Shown piece by piece: positions 7,958 through 18,039 of a stretch of 64,000 nucleotides of DNA; the first letter of the stretch is position 1, and the number at the start of each line of letters is the position of its first letter. A model generated the notes under the pieces. It worked only from the letters and a program-made list of their open reading frames with translations. It had not been told where the DNA came from and did not search any database. A program made the translations under genes and the position numbers. This DNA comes from Rhodanobacter denitrificans (GTDB lineage: Bacteria; Pseudomonadota; Gammaproteobacteria; Xanthomonadales; Rhodanobacteraceae), in contig NC_020541.1 in assembly GCF_000230695.2 (NCBI RefSeq), positions 2,356,001 to 2,420,000 on the forward strand, in the 5' to 3' direction.

Positions 7958-9715
7958 ATGGCATCCATGAATCTTTCGCTCGACCTCTTCGATCACGCCG
8001 CAAGAGCCCCTGAGATAGAGGCTGCCATCTCACACATGGCCCGGCACGATGAAACGGATCGCGGTGCCGTTTTCACCCGTCCGGAAGTGGTCGATGCCAT
8101 CCTTGACCTTGCCGGCTACCGTTCGGATCGGCCATTGCATCGGCTGCGGTTGCTGGAGCCTTCGTTTGGAGCCGGCGACTTCTTGCTCCGTGTCGTGCAT
8201 CGCCTGTGGTCGGCTTTCGTACGCGACGGTGGCACGCCGGCGACAGCCCCGGAAGAATTGCGCGATGCGATCATCGCCGTGGAACTGCATCAGGCCACAT
8301 TCGACCTGACTGCCCAGCGGCTTGTCGCCCTGCTCCGGCAACAAGGCCTCAGCCCACGCGATGCGGATGCGCTGTGCGCGTCGTGGCTGATCCGCGACGA
8401 CTTCCTGCTGGCGCCACTGAACGGACCATTCGACTTTGTCGTCGGCAATCCACCCTACGTCCGCCAGGAACGGATTCCCGCCGCACTGCTGAACGAATAC
8501 CGGCGTCGTTTCCACACGCTCTACGACCGCGCCGACTTGTACGTGCCGTTTTTCGAACGCGCTCTCGACCTGCTTGGCGACGAGGGCGTGCTCGGCTATA
8601 TCTGCGCCAATCGCTGGCTCAAGAACCGCTACGGCGGCCCGCTTCGCGAGAAGGTCACGAACGGCTACTGGCTGAAATATTTCATCGACATGGAAAGCAC
8701 CGATGCCTTCCATTCGGAAGTCATCGCCTATCCCGCTATCACCATTTTCCAGCGCGCCGCCCCGGAATCCACCGGCCGACAGGCCACCCGCGCCGTTGCC
8801 GCCGGCGCTGCCACGTCACTGCCCGTGCTGGTCGATGCCCTGCTCGACGCTCACGGTTCCGAACACGTCGCGGAATTCAAGCTGGACAGCATGGGCCCTG
8901 CCCCGCTGCTGCTCGACGACATTCCCCGGCTCGTGCTGCTTCGTCGCATGGAGCACGAACTCCCGACGCTCGAGCAGGCCGGCTGCAAGGTCGGCATCGG
9001 CGTGGCGACCGGCTGCGATCGCGTGTTCATCGATGCCATGGACGCCCTGCCGGTCGAAGCAGAGCGCAAATTGCCGCTGGTCATGGCCCGCGACCTGGTG
9101 GACGGCAGTATCCGCTGGGGCGGCAAGGCAGTACTGAACCCGTTCGACGAAACGGGGCAACTGGTTCCGCTCGAATCCTTCCCGCGCTTCAAGCACTACC
9201 TCGACACGCATCGCGACAGCGTGGCAGGGCGCCACGTCGCACAGCGCAACCCCGGCGGCTGGTACCGGACGATCGACCGCATCCAGCCGGGCCTGCTGGA
9301 AACCCCGAAACTGCTGGTGCCGGACATCAAGGGCGAAGGTGTCTTCGTCATGGATGAAGGTCGCTATTACCCGCACCACAACCTCTACTTCATCACTTCA
9401 GGCGAGTGGGATCTGCGAGCGCTTCAAGCCGTACTCCGTTCATCGTTGACGTTGATGGTGGTGGCGACCTATTGCACACGCATGGCCGGGGGTTTCCTGC
9501 GATTCCAGGCGCAGTATCTGCGCAGGATCCGCCTTCCCCGTTGGCGCAACGTCGATGAGCGCATGCGCGACCGCCTGATCGCCGCAGCCGCGACGAAGGA
9601 CCAGGACGAAGTCGACGCCCCCATATTCGAGCTGTACGGACTGAGCAGCGCGGAAGCGCTGCGGATGCGCCAGATCGCCGATGCCGCACGCGTGGGAAAA
9701 GGATCGCTCCAGTGA
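7958..9715 (+). CDS. Type II N6-adenine DNA methyltransferase, PaeR7I/XhoI-type partner
   Basis: 585-residue gamma-class adenine methyltransferase. SAM-binding motif I is LLEPSFGAGDFLLRV (about residue 65) and catalytic motif IV is NPPYVRQ (about 163). LYDRADLYVPFFERAL and LGYICANRWLKNRYGG are typical of Eco57I/TaqI-class enzymes, and the C-terminal 300 residues form the target-recognition region (GIGVATGCDRVF, then WYRTIDRI). It methylates adenine in a palindromic site. The neighbouring PaeR7I-family endonuclease suggests CTCGAG, which is inference. The gene ends in a 4-nt GTGA overlap with the endonuclease, indicating translational coupling. No control (C) protein gene is visible upstream. 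Confidence 0.85.
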   Translation: MASMNLSLDLFDHAARAPEIEAAISHMARHDETDRGAVFTRPEVVDAILDLAGYRSDRPLHRLRLLEPSFGAGDFLLRVVHRLWSAFVRDGGTPATAPEELRDAIIAVELHQATFDLTAQRLVALLRQQGLSPRDADALCASWLIRDDFLLAPLNGPFDFVVGNPPYVRQERIPAALLNEYRRRFHTLYDRADLYVPFFERALDLLGDEGVLGYICANRWLKNRYGGPLREKVTNGYWLKYFIDMESTDAFHSEVIAYPAITIFQRAAPESTGRQATRAVAAGAATSLPVLVDALLDAHGSEHVAEFKLDSMGPAPLLLDDIPRLVLLRRMEHELPTLEQAGCKVGIGVATGCDRVFIDAMDALPVEAERKLPLVMARDLVDGSIRWGGKAVLNPFDETGQLVPLESFPRFKHYLDTHRDSVAGRHVAQRNPGGWYRTIDRIQPGLLETPKLLVPDIKGEGVFVMDEGRYYPHHNLYFITSGEWDLRALQAVLRSSLTLMVVATYCTRMAGGFLRFQAQYLRRIRLPRWRNVDERMRDRLIAAAATKDQDEVDAPIFELYGLSSAEALRMRQIADAARVGKGSLQ

Positions 9716-10496
9716 CCATCAGTCTGCTTCCCCCATCGTTCGACGAACTCACCCGCCATGCGGTTCACGTTTTCTGGCATTCACGCAACAGCGGCTCCCT
9801 CAACGCGGAGCATGAGGGCGGTCGTGCGGCGGTCGTTGGCGGCAAGAACATGGACGGCTTCATCGAAGTCGTGCGTGCGGTCGTGACGCACTGCGGTCTG
9901 GCTGGCGATGCCGTGCACGTGCGCAAGTCGGCGGTGATACTTCCCGGCTTCTTTCGCGCCACCAAGAGCTGGACGTGCTGGTGGTTCACGAGAAGAGATT
10001 GCTCGGCGTATTCGAGTTCAAGTCGCAGGTCGGTTCTTTCGGAAACAACTTCAACAACCGAAGTGAAGAGGTCATCGGATCGGCAGCCGATCTTTGGGTG
10101 GCGCACCACCATGGCGCCTATGGCGGCCTGCCCAGAAGCCGGAGCGAAGTGCGCGAATACTCGTCGGCACTGTTGAACCCGGTGATCCAGTCGGATCCGC
10201 GCCCGCCATTTCTGGCGTGGCTGATGCTGCTTGAAGAATGCGATGCCTCCATGCGGTCCGTACGCTGCGACGAGCCGCACTTCCCCGTATTCGAGGAGTT
10301 CCGCGACGCCTCGTACGCCCGTAGGTATCAAATCCTTTGCGAACGACTGGTGGAACGCCAGCTCTACAGCGCGGCAGCGCTGGAGCTGACCCCTACCGGC
10401 AAGGACACGCACCGGGCACTGTCAAAGGCGACCAGCCTGCGCAACATGTTCTCGGAGTTTGCGGGGCGCATCCTCGCCGCCGTCCAAGGTGCGTAG
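9712..10496 (+). pseudogene. PaeR7I/XhoI-family restriction endonuclease, frameshifted
   Basis: Two overlapping frames make one PaeR7I-like protein of about 261 residues. The first frame (GTG at 9712, overlapping the methyltransferase stop) reads through GGKNMDGFIEVV and AVILPGFFRATK, then goes off at 9967. The second frame, open from about 9966, continues ELDVLVVHEK, FEFKSQVG, SFGNNFNNRSEE, SAADLWVAHH, EPHFPVFEEF and YARRYQI to the stop at 10496. Restoring one G after 9966 (ACC AAG GAG CTG GAC) rejoins them exactly. The break falls before the putative catalytic E-F-K-S-Q segment, so the gene as read gives no active enzyme. It is either a true null mutation or a base-calling error. Confidence 0.85.
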
Positions 10497-10570
10497 CGCT
10501 GCTGCGGCAGTCGGCCAGTTCTCGCGCCACCACACCGGCATTTGCCAAAAGGAGCCGGCTGCAGCGGCAC

Positions 10571-11452
10571 TCAGTTCGCCAGCGGCTCCGCCAACGCCGG
10601 CCGCTGCACGCTCAGCGCGGTACCTGCCGCCGCCACGATGATCGTCGCGATGGCCAGCCACTGCAGCAGGCTGAGCCGTTCGCCCAGCAGCGCCACGCCG
10701 GCGACCGCCGCGATGGCCGGCTCCAGGCTCAGCAAGGTGCTGAACGTGCGCGCCGGCAGGCGGGTCAGCGCCACCATCTCCAGCGAATACGGCAGCGCCG
10801 AGCTGAGCACGGCCACGCCGAGCGCATACGGCAGCAGCGCCGGCGACAACAGCGCGCTGCCTGCATGCGCGATGCCGAACGGGATCGCCAGCAGGGCACC
10901 GATCGAGGTGCCCAGCGTCACTGCGTCCGCGCCATGCGTGGCGCCCGCCTTCTTCCCCAGCACGATGTACAAGGCCCAGCCCGCGCCGGCCGCCAGCGCG
11001 TACATCACGCCCGCCGGATCGAGCGCATGCAGCTGCCCGCGCAACGGCAGCAACAGCGCCAGCCCGGCCACCACCAACGCGATCCAGACGAAGTCGAGCC
11101 ACCGGCGCGAACCGAACAGCGCCAGCGCCAGCGGCCCGGTGAATTCCAGCGCCACCGCGATGCCCAGCGGGATCGTGCGCAGCGACAGGTAGAACACCAG
11201 GTTCATCGCCCCCATCGCGAGGCCGTAGCCCCACAACACGCGCCAGTCGCGCCGGCCAGCGTGGCGCCACGGCCGCCGCCACAGCAGCAGGAGCAGCGCG
11301 CTGAGCCCCAGCCGGTAGGCGGTGGCGCCTTGCGCGCCGACCAGCGGAAACAGGTGCTTGGCCAGCGACGCACCGCACTGGTACGAGACCATGCTGACCA
11401 GCAGCATGCCGACCGCGAGCGCGAGCGGAGCAACGGTGGAACGTGATGACAT
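10571..11452 (-). CDS. rhtA: Threonine/homoserine exporter RhtA (EamA/DMT family)
   Basis: 293-residue inner-membrane transporter with ten predicted helices and two EamA repeats. It keeps long stretches characteristic of RhtA: GGASLAK-like CGASLAKHLFPLVGA, PLGIAVALEFTGPLA, SRRWLDFVWI, SSALPYSLEMVALTRLPARTF and LSLEPAIAAVAG. Its length equals that of E. coli RhtA (295). The family exports threonine, homoserine and other small metabolites using the proton gradient. The start at 11452 gives the standard N-terminus; a longer open frame upstream is not transporter-like. The gene is monocistronic and convergent with the restriction genes. Confidence 0.9.
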   Translation of the reverse strand: MSSRSTVAPLALAVGMLLVSMVSYQCGASLAKHLFPLVGAQGATAYRLGLSALLLLLWRRPWRHAGRRDWRVLWGYGLAMGAMNLVFYLSLRTIPLGIAVALEFTGPLALALFGSRRWLDFVWIALVVAGLALLLPLRGQLHALDPAGVMYALAAGAGWALYIVLGKKAGATHGADAVTLGTSIGALLAIPFGIAHAGSALLSPALLPYALGVAVLSSALPYSLEMVALTRLPARTFSTLLSLEPAIAAVAGVALLGERLSLLQWLAIATIIVAAAGTALSVQRPALAEPLAN

Positions 11453-11864
11453 GCGTGCAGCCCCGGCGAAAGACCTTGTCCATGATGCTCGAAGACCCCG
11501 GTGAAACCCACCCCGCGGATCGTCTCGCCGTCGCCGTTGCCGATCGTGTCTGGCAGCAATGCGCGGCACGGCTCGCGGGTGATGCATGGAGGCCGGGATT
11601 GCCGCCGCCAGGCAGGCCCCCACACGTTGCATCAACCAGCCGCATCCGCATCCGCAAGGGAGCATTCCGGAAAACGGATGGGCACCCTCCCGCTCGAACG
11701 CCTCTCCGCAAAATCTTCGACCACCTCGTGGTGATTCTGAGCACCCGGTCAGAAACTGGTGCCCCGGCGGTCCCATGCTTGTCATCTGGCGCTGGGATAA
11801 ATGGCGGGTCGAGACGATGGCCGGGGGGCTCTTGCTCGACCCACTCAACCGGGGACACTAATCA
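11453..11864. other. Intergenic region between divergent rhtA and the PHP hydrolase gene
   Basis: 412 bases that should hold both divergent promoters. I see no convincing -35/-10 pair, tRNA or recognisable short gene. Open frames crossing it have no protein-like composition. Confidence 0.5.
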
Positions 11865-14594
11865 ATGAACTGGAAAACCAGGATCGCTGGCGGCTTGCTG
11901 CTCGCCTGCGCAGTCGTTGCCGTTCCGGCATTCGCCGGCAGTCTGCCCGACCACGAGGAATTCGACGCCACGCTGCAAGTGCCGTTCCGCAGCGCCGGCG
12001 CGCGTCCCGTGACGATGCACTTCTCCTATCCAGGGGCGACGCCGGGAACACAGGTGGCGTGGGAGGTCGCCCTGCTCGGCCACGATGGCAGCGAGCTGCG
12101 TGCGTGGCAGGGACACAGCGCGCTCGGCACCGGCAGCACGCAGGCCAAGGTGCTCTGGGACGGGCTGGGCCGCAACGGCCAGGCCGTACCCAGCGGCTAT
12201 GTCACGGTACGGCTGCGCGCCGTGGCGCTGGACGGCGCCACGGTCGCGCGCATCGGCAGCGGCCTGCCCGGCCAGGCGCTGACGCTGGCGCAACAGCGGG
12301 CACCGGAGCTGGTCGAGGAGCAACGCTACGACGTGCTGGTGGGCGCCGTCGCTGCACCCGTCATGCCGCACTTCCAGGCCCTGCGCCAGCACAACGGCAC
12401 CACCACGGCCCTGTCGCCGATGTCGGCGACGAGCACCGGCGGCCTGCCGTACACCATCTACTTCGGCAACCTGCACAGCCAGACCAACCACAGCGACGGG
12501 GGCGGCGTGCTCTCCACTTGTGTCGGCGCGCAGAACCCGCAGAGCGGCGCCTATGGCCCGTCGGACGCCTACCAGTACGCCCTGAACGACGGCCTGGACA
12601 TCCTGATGACGTCCGAGCACAACCACATGTACGACGGCTCGACCGGCACCAACACCTCGGCCAGCCCGACCACGGCGCACAACCTCTACCAGTCCGGCCT
12701 GCAGGCGGCCAGCACGTTCAACGCCGCGCACGCGAATTTCCTAGCGATCTACGGCCTGGAGTGGGGCGTCATCAGCAACGGCGGCCACCTCAACATCTTC
12801 AACACGCCGAGCCTGCTGGAGTGGGAATACAACAGCTCCAACCAGCTGATCGGCGACGTGTTCACTGCCAAGAGCGACTACGGCTCGCTGTACGCGCTGA
12901 TGAAGGCGAACGGCTGGGTGGGGCAGTTCAACCATCCCGCCAGCACCGGCCAGTTCAACATCGGCGGCACGGATCTCGCCTACAGCGCCGACGGCGACAC
13001 CGTGATGGCGCTGGCCGAGGTGCTCAACAGCTCGGCGTTCTCCACCAACACCACCGAGACCGAAACCAGCCGTACCAGCTACGAGGCGGCGTTCAACATC
13101 CTGCTCGCGCGCGGCTTCCACGTGGCGCCGAGCTCCGACCAGGACAACCACTGCGCCAACTGGGGAGCCAGCTACACCAACCGCACCGGCGTGCTGATTC
13201 CCAGCGGCACGGCGCTCAGCCTCGCCAGCTTCCTCGACGCGGTGCGCGCGCGCCGCACATACGCCACCGAGGACAAGACCGGCCAGATCGTGCTGACGGC
13301 GAACGGCCATGTGATGGGCGAGCGCTTCGGCAACAGCGGTCCGCTGACGCTTGCCGTCAACTACGCCAGCAGCGCCGGCCACACCGCACAGCGCGTGCAG
13401 GTTTTCGAAGGCGTGCCCGGCGGCAACGGCGCGGTGACCGCCACCTCGAGCACCGCCACCACCACCATCACGCCGGCCAACGGCGACCACTTCTACTACG
13501 CCAAGGTCACCCAGGAGGACGGCAAGCAGCTGTGGTCGGCGCCGGTATGGGTCACCCAGGGCGCGGGGGGCGGCGACACCACCCCGCCGACGGTGAGCGC
13601 GTCGGAGAGCGGCACTTCGGGCACCATCACGCTGTCGGCCAGCGCCAGCGACAACGTGGGCGTGACCAGGGTGGAGTTCTACGTGGACAACGCGCTGGTG
13701 GCCACGGACACCGCCACACCGTACACGGCCACGCTGGATTCCACCACGCTGGGCAACGGCACGCACAGCCTGGTGGCCAAGGCCTACGACGCGGCCGGCA
13801 ACGTCGGCACCAGCAGCACGGTCAGCTTCAGCGTGTCCAACAGCACCGGTGTCGACACCACGCCGCCGACGGTGTCTGCGTCGGAGAGCGGCAACTCGGG
13901 CACCATCACCTTGTCGGCCAATGCCAGCGACAACGTGGGCGTGACCAAGGTGGAGTTCTATGTCGACAATGCGCTGAAGGCAACCTCGACCGCCGCGCCC
14001 TACCAGGCCACGCTGGATTCCACCACGCTGGCCAATGGCAGCCACAACCTGGTGGCCAAGGCCTATGACGCCGCCGGCAACATCGGCACCAGCAGCACGG
14101 TCAGCTTCAGCATTTCCAACGGCGGCACCGCCGCCGAGCTGGTGAAGAACAACAGCTTCGAGAACGGCACCACGCCGTGGACACAGACCAGCGGGGTCAT
14201 CACCAACGCCAGCGGCGAAGCGGCCCATACCGGCAGCTACAAGGCCTGGCTGGACGGCTATGGCAGCGCGCACACGGACTACGTGCGCCAGCAGATCACC
14301 ATCCCGGCGACGGCGACCAAGGCCACGCTGGACTTCTACATGCACATCGACACCGCCGAGACCACGACCAGCACGGCCTACGATAAGCTCAGCGCGCAGG
14401 TGATCACCTCGGCCGGCAAGTACGTGACGCTGGCAACCTGGTCGAACCTCAACGCGGCCAGTGGCTACGTCGAGCATGCCGTGGATCTGTCGGCCTACAT
14501 CGGCCAGACCATCCAGATCAATTTCTACGGCGTGGAAGACAGTTCCAACCAGACCTCGTTCGTGATCGACGACGTCAGCGTGAAGGCGCAGTAA
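11865..14594 (+). CDS. Secreted PHP-type (CehA/McbA-like) hydrolase with two Ig-like domains
   Basis: 909-residue exported protein. A Sec signal peptide (about 1-25, [16 protein letters not shown]) precedes a beta-rich N-domain and a PHP/CehA-McbA-type metal-dependent domain (about 195-480). Its likely metal ligands are in [26 protein letters not shown] and SSDQDNH. Two nearly identical Ig-like domains follow (from residues 571 and 664; [13 protein letters not shown], then DNVGV and VEFYVDN). A C-terminal jelly-roll-like domain ([27 protein letters not shown]) resembles carbohydrate- or surface-binding modules. The PHP-like core is expected to hydrolyse a phospho-, carbamate or other ester bond; the substrate is unknown. 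The protein is probably extracellular. Confidence 0.8.
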   Translation: MNWKTRIAGGLLLACAVVAVPAFAGSLPDHEEFDATLQVPFRSAGARPVTMHFSYPGATPGTQVAWEVALLGHDGSELRAWQGHSALGTGSTQAKVLWDGLGRNGQAVPSGYVTVRLRAVALDGATVARIGSGLPGQALTLAQQRAPELVEEQRYDVLVGAVAAPVMPHFQALRQHNGTTTALSPMSATSTGGLPYTIYFGNLHSQTNHSDGGGVLSTCVGAQNPQSGAYGPSDAYQYALNDGLDILMTSEHNHMYDGSTGTNTSASPTTAHNLYQSGLQAASTFNAAHANFLAIYGLEWGVISNGGHLNIFNTPSLLEWEYNSSNQLIGDVFTAKSDYGSLYALMKANGWVGQFNHPASTGQFNIGGTDLAYSADGDTVMALAEVLNSSAFSTNTTETETSRTSYEAAFNILLARGFHVAPSSDQDNHCANWGASYTNRTGVLIPSGTALSLASFLDAVRARRTYATEDKTGQIVLTANGHVMGERFGNSGPLTLAVNYASSAGHTAQRVQVFEGVPGGNGAVTATSSTATTTITPANGDHFYYAKVTQEDGKQLWSAPVWVTQGAGGGDTTPPTVSASESGTSGTITLSASASDNVGVTRVEFYVDNALVATDTATPYTATLDSTTLGNGTHSLVAKAYDAAGNVGTSSTVSFSVSNSTGVDTTPPTVSASESGNSGTITLSANASDNVGVTKVEFYVDNALKATSTAAPYQATLDSTTLANGSHNLVAKAYDAAGNIGTSSTVSFSISNGGTAAELVKNNSFENGTTPWTQTSGVITNASGEAAHTGSYKAWLDGYGSAHTDYVRQQITIPATATKATLDFYMHIDTAETTTSTAYDKLSAQVITSAGKYVTLATWSNLNAASGYVEHAVDLSAYIGQTIQINFYGVEDSSNQTSFVIDDVSVKAQ
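13575..14123 (+). repeat. Tandem duplication encoding two Ig-like domains
   Basis: Unit 1 (13575-13853, 279 bp) and unit 2 (13854-about 14123) encode the two Ig-like domains of the surrounding gene. Both begin at GACACCAC and share most codons, including many third positions. This indicates a recent in-frame duplication or ongoing gene conversion. Confidence 0.8.
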
Positions 14595-14601
14595 GCGGGC
14601 A

Positions 14602-14629
14602 GGCGGGAGTTCCGCGGCGAACTCCCGCC
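14602..14629. terminator. 11-bp hairpin after the PHP hydrolase gene
   Basis: GGCGGGAGTTC (14602-14612) pairs perfectly with GAACTCCCGCC (14619-14629) over a 6-nt loop, 8 bases after the stop. It lies between convergent genes. No T-run on this strand, but it is a strong structure and probably the transcript end. Confidence 0.6.
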
Positions 14630-14698
14630 CTCCTCCGGCTCCGCTCGCACGCCCATCGGGTGGAAGGGCGTGACGGCAGGCGCACCTCCGCCAACCGC

Positions 14699-15172
14699 TC
14701 AGTCGTTGCCGCGCACCTTCATCGTCAGCCCCTTCAGGAAATTGCGCAGCAGCTGGTCGCCGCACAGCCTGAAGTTCTTGTGGTCGCTCTGGCGGAACAG
14801 CGCGCTGAGCTCCGGCTTGGAGATCGGGAAACCAGCGGCCTCGAGGAGCTCGTGCATGTCCACGTCCTTCAGCTCGAACGCCACGCGCAGCTTCTTCAGT
14901 ACCACGTTGTTGGTGACGCGCTTTTCCGGCGGGCGCGGCGGCCGGCTCTCGTCCTTGCCGCGGCGGTGGAAGACCAGGCCGTCGAGGAACAGCGCCAGCA
15001 CCTTGTTGCTGCACTCGGCGTAGCCGGGTTCGTCATCCTTCTTCAGGAACGCCTGCACGTCTTCCTTGCCGATCGGCGAGGCCGCATCCGCCAGGTGGAT
15101 GATGTCCACCACCCTGCCGTCGCTGAGGTCGAGCATGTAGCGGATGGCGCGCAATACGTCGTTGTTGATCAT
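14699..15172 (-). CDS. DUF1456 (YehS-like) protein
   Basis: 157-residue soluble protein with two DUF1456 repeats. Repeat 1 is MINNDVLRAIRYMLDLSD with HLADAASPIGKEDVQAFLK; repeat 2 is VTNNVVLKKLRVAFELKD with LLEAAGFPISKPELSALF. A C-terminal DQLLRNFLKGL ends it. These are diagnostic of the YehS family, whose function is unknown. The start at 15172 gives the canonical N-terminus. It is a single gene facing the PHP hydrolase gene. Confidence 0.88.
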   Translation of the reverse strand: MINNDVLRAIRYMLDLSDGRVVDIIHLADAASPIGKEDVQAFLKKDDEPGYAECSNKVLALFLDGLVFHRRGKDESRPPRPPEKRVTNNVVLKKLRVAFELKDVDMHELLEAAGFPISKPELSALFRQSDHKNFRLCGDQLLRNFLKGLTMKVRGND

Positions 15173-15530
15173 GGGGTTCGGTCGGTCCTGCGGGGGACGC
15201 CATGCTACCGCACCGGCCCGGCGTACCCGGTGAAGCCGGCCGGCGGCCCGGCGCGCGCCTGCTACCCGCTGCCCGGCGATTTGCCTTAACCTCGCCACCC
15301 ATGGATGCTGCGGCCACTCCCGATACGATGCCGATACAGGCCGACAACCTCGCCGCGCCACTTCCTGCCGCGCGGCATGCGCGGTCCGCTTTCCGCATGA
15401 CCACCCCGCGGCCGCCGCAGGAGCCCGGCATGCCGGGCGAACGGCAGCCCGATGGGGCCGCGCCGGAACAGGCCCGCCCCGGCGCTGCCGTGGAACGCCG
15501 CAAGGCGCTGCGCGCGAAACCGCTCGAGCC
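15173..15530. other. Intergenic region upstream of yigZ
   Basis: 358 bases between the divergent DUF1456 gene and yigZ. A proline/alanine-rich frame from an ATG at 15301 ends in an ATGA overlap with yigZ but shows no recognisable protein features. Otherwise I see no gene, repeat or clear promoter. Confidence 0.4.
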
Positions 15531-16124
15531 ATGAGCGGAACGCTGTCCACGCTGGCCCAGCCGTGCCGTCACCAGGAAGAGATCAGGAAGAGCCGCTTCC
15601 TCGCGCTGGCCGTACCGGTGGATTCGCCCGAGCAGGCGCTGGCGTTCGTGCGCGAGGCGGGCGACCCCACCGCCACGCACAACTGCTGGGCGTACCGCAT
15701 CGGCCAGGACTACCGTTTCAACGACGACGGCGAACCCGGCGGCACCGCCGGCCGGCCGATCCTGCAGGCGATCGAGGGCCAGCAGATGGATCGCGTCGCG
15801 GTGCTGGTGACGCGCTGGTACGGCGGCATCAAGCTCGGCGCCGGCGGACTGGTGCGCGCCTACGGCGGCACCGCGGCGGAATGCCTGCGCCGCGCCGAGC
15901 GCGTGCCGATCGTGGCGATGGCGCGGCTGGGCCTGCGCTGCGATTTCGCCGAGCTGGCGCTGCTCAAGGCGCGCCTGAAAGACTTGCAGGCCGAGGTCGA
16001 ACACGAAACGTTCGGTGCCGACGGCGTGGAACTGCAACTGTGCCTGCCGGACAGCCGGGTCGACGAAGCCCAACTGCGCGTCAGCGACATCAGCCGCGGA
16101 CGCAGCACCGCGAAACGCCTGTAG
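15531..16124 (+). CDS. yigZ: YigZ/IMPACT family protein
   Basis: 197-residue member of the YigZ/UPF0029-IMPACT family. Diagnostic elements are IRKSRFLALAV near the start, HNCWAYRIG, FNDDGEPGGTAGRPIL and TRWYGGIKLGAGGLVRAYGG. A C-terminal alpha/beta domain (LGLRCDFAELALLKARL) follows. Eukaryotic IMPACT proteins modulate translational control; bacterial YigZ is structurally known but its role is not settled. The start ATG overlaps the stop of a doubtful upstream frame, so that does not help to choose it; length and motif position support 15531. Confidence 0.88.
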   Translation: MSGTLSTLAQPCRHQEEIRKSRFLALAVPVDSPEQALAFVREAGDPTATHNCWAYRIGQDYRFNDDGEPGGTAGRPILQAIEGQQMDRVAVLVTRWYGGIKLGAGGLVRAYGGTAAECLRRAERVPIVAMARLGLRCDFAELALLKARLKDLQAEVEHETFGADGVELQLCLPDSRVDEAQLRVSDISRGRSTAKRL

Positions 16125-16254
16125 GAGCGCGTCAGGGCCGGTTGAATACTTGAAAACCACGGCCGCGGATTGAATCGACGGCAACCCGCCCCACCTTAGA
16201 ACGGATCGCCCGTGTGCGGGCCCGCGTCCATCTTCGATCCGCCGGTGAGAACCC

Positions 16255-18027
16255 ATGAGCGACGCCCCTACCGACACGTCCCGCCCCGCCCACCGCATCG
16301 GCGCGCTGCGCGAACTGTGGCCGTTCCTGAAACCGCACCGCGCGCTGGCGCTCGGCTGGCTGCTGTTCCTGGCGCTGTCCTCCGGCGCCTCGCTGGTGCT
16401 GCCGATGGCGTTCCGCCACATCATCGACCAGGGCTTCGGCCACTCCAGCCAGGCGGTGATCAACCAGACCTTCATCGCCCTGTTCGGCGTGGCGCTGGTG
16501 CTGGCCTTCGCCACCGCCGCGCGCTACTTCTGCATCACCCTGCTGAGCGAGCGCGCGCTGGCTTCGCTGCGGCAGACGCTGTACGCGCACGTGATCCGCC
16601 TCGACGTGGGCTTCTTCGAGAAGAGCCGCGTGGGCGAGCTGCTGTCGCGGCTGAGCGCCGACACCGAGGTGGTGCAGGCGCTGATCGGCTCCGGCGTGTC
16701 GGTGGCGCTGCGCAGCGCGGTGATGCTGGTGGGCGCGGCGGTGGCGATGGTGTGGACCGCGCCGTCGCTGGCCGGCCTCACCGCGCTGGTGATTCCGGCG
16801 GTCATGCTGCCGATCCTGCTGTTCGGCCGCCGCGTGCAGAAGCTGTCGCGCGCCAGCCAGGACCGCCTCGCCGACGCCGCCGCGATCGCCAACGAAACCC
16901 TGAACGCCTCCACCGCAGTGAAGGCGTACGCGCGCGAGCAGATCGAGAGCACCCGCTACGGCAGCGCGATCGCCCGCGCGCTGGCCACCGCGCGCCGGCG
17001 CATCGGCATGCGCTCGCTGCTGACCATGGCGGTGATCGTGCTGGTGTTCGGCGCGATCACCCTGGTGCTGTGGGCCGGCGCACGCCATGTGCTGGCCGGC
17101 ACCCTGGGCGCCGGCGTGCTGGGCCAGTTCGTGCTGTACGCGGTGTTCGCCGCCGGCTCGGTGGCCGGGCTGTCCGAGGTGTGGGGCGACGTGCTGCGCG
17201 CGGCCGGCGCGATGGAGCGCATCGGCGAACTGCTGGCCGAACGCGCCGACATCGTCGACCCCGCGCAGCCGCAGGTGCTGCCGCAACCGATGCGCGGCGA
17301 GCTGCGCTTCGACGGCGTGACCTTCCACTACCCCACGCGCCCCGACACGGCGGCGCTGCACGACTTCACCCTGACCGTCCGCCCCGGCGAGACGGTGGCC
17401 CTGGTCGGCCCGTCCGGCGCCGGCAAGAGCACGGTGTTCGCCCTGCTGCTGCGCTTCTACGACCCGCAGAGCGGCAGCATCCGCATCGACGGCATCGACC
17501 TGCGCGCCACCAGCCTGGCCGGCCTGCGCGGCGCGATCGCGCTGGTGCCGCAGGAAACCGTGATCTTCGCCGGCAGCGCCGCCGACAACATCCGCTTCGG
17601 CCGCCAGGATGCCGGCGACGACGAAGTGCGCGAGGCCGCCCGCGCCGCCGAGGCGCACGAGTTCATCAGCGCGCTGGACGGCGGCTATGGCGCCGAGCTG
17701 GGCGAGCGCGGCGTGCGCCTGTCCGGCGGCCAGCGCCAGCGCATCGCGATCGCCCGCGCGATCCTGCGCGACGCGCCGCTGTTGCTGCTGGACGAAGCCA
17801 CCTCGTCACTCGATGCGCAATCGGAAGCGGCGATCCAGCAGGCGCTGGCGCGGCTGGAACAGGGCCGCACCACCCTGGTGATCGCCCACCGCCTCGCCAC
17901 CGTGCAGCGCGCCGACCGCATCGTGGTGATGGACGGCGGCCGCATCGTGGCCCAGGGCACGCACGAGAGCCTGCTGGCCGAGGGCGGCCTGTACGCGGAG
18001 CTGGCGCGGCTGCAGTTCGTGGCCTGA
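16255..18027 (+). CDS. ABC transporter, fused permease and ATPase (MsbA-like exporter)
   Basis: 590-residue half-transporter. The N-terminal half has six membrane helices (from LALGWLLFLALSSGASLVL on) and the C-terminal half is the nucleotide-binding domain. That domain has Walker A GPSGAGKST, Q-loop VPQETVIF, signature LSGGQRQRI, Walker B LLLLDEATSSLD and H-loop IAHRLATV. Such proteins dimerise in the inner membrane and export lipids, drugs or peptides. Without a partner gene the substrate is unknown. It is not obviously the essential lipid A flippase, because no lpxK-like gene adjoins it. Transcribed alone, it is followed by a twin-hairpin repeat. Confidence 0.87.
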   Translation: MSDAPTDTSRPAHRIGALRELWPFLKPHRALALGWLLFLALSSGASLVLPMAFRHIIDQGFGHSSQAVINQTFIALFGVALVLAFATAARYFCITLLSERALASLRQTLYAHVIRLDVGFFEKSRVGELLSRLSADTEVVQALIGSGVSVALRSAVMLVGAAVAMVWTAPSLAGLTALVIPAVMLPILLFGRRVQKLSRASQDRLADAAAIANETLNASTAVKAYAREQIESTRYGSAIARALATARRRIGMRSLLTMAVIVLVFGAITLVLWAGARHVLAGTLGAGVLGQFVLYAVFAAGSVAGLSEVWGDVLRAAGAMERIGELLAERADIVDPAQPQVLPQPMRGELRFDGVTFHYPTRPDTAALHDFTLTVRPGETVALVGPSGAGKSTVFALLLRFYDPQSGSIRIDGIDLRATSLAGLRGAIALVPQETVIFAGSAADNIRFGRQDAGDDEVREAARAAEAHEFISALDGGYGAELGERGVRLSGGQRQRIAIARAILRDAPLLLLDEATSSLDAQSEAAIQQALARLEQGRTTLVIAHRLATVQRADRIVVMDGGRIVAQGTHESLLAEGGLYAELARLQFVA

Positions 18028-18039
18028 GGCGGCCTTGCC

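Noticed and set aside
13575-14123. CRISPR-like or minisatellite array
   Set aside because: It consists of only two long in-frame units encoding Ig-like domains; there are no spacers. No CRISPR array was seen anywhere in the window.
12741-15014. 757-codon minus-strand frame across the PHP hydrolase and DUF1456 genes
   Set aside because: It is antisense to two well supported genes and its composition is typical of antisense frames in high-GC DNA.
15202-15534. Possible small gene before yigZ with an ATGA overlap
   Set aside because: The translation is low-complexity Pro/Ala/Arg without recognisable features, and the overlap can arise by chance. Kept only as a doubtful note in the intergenic entry.
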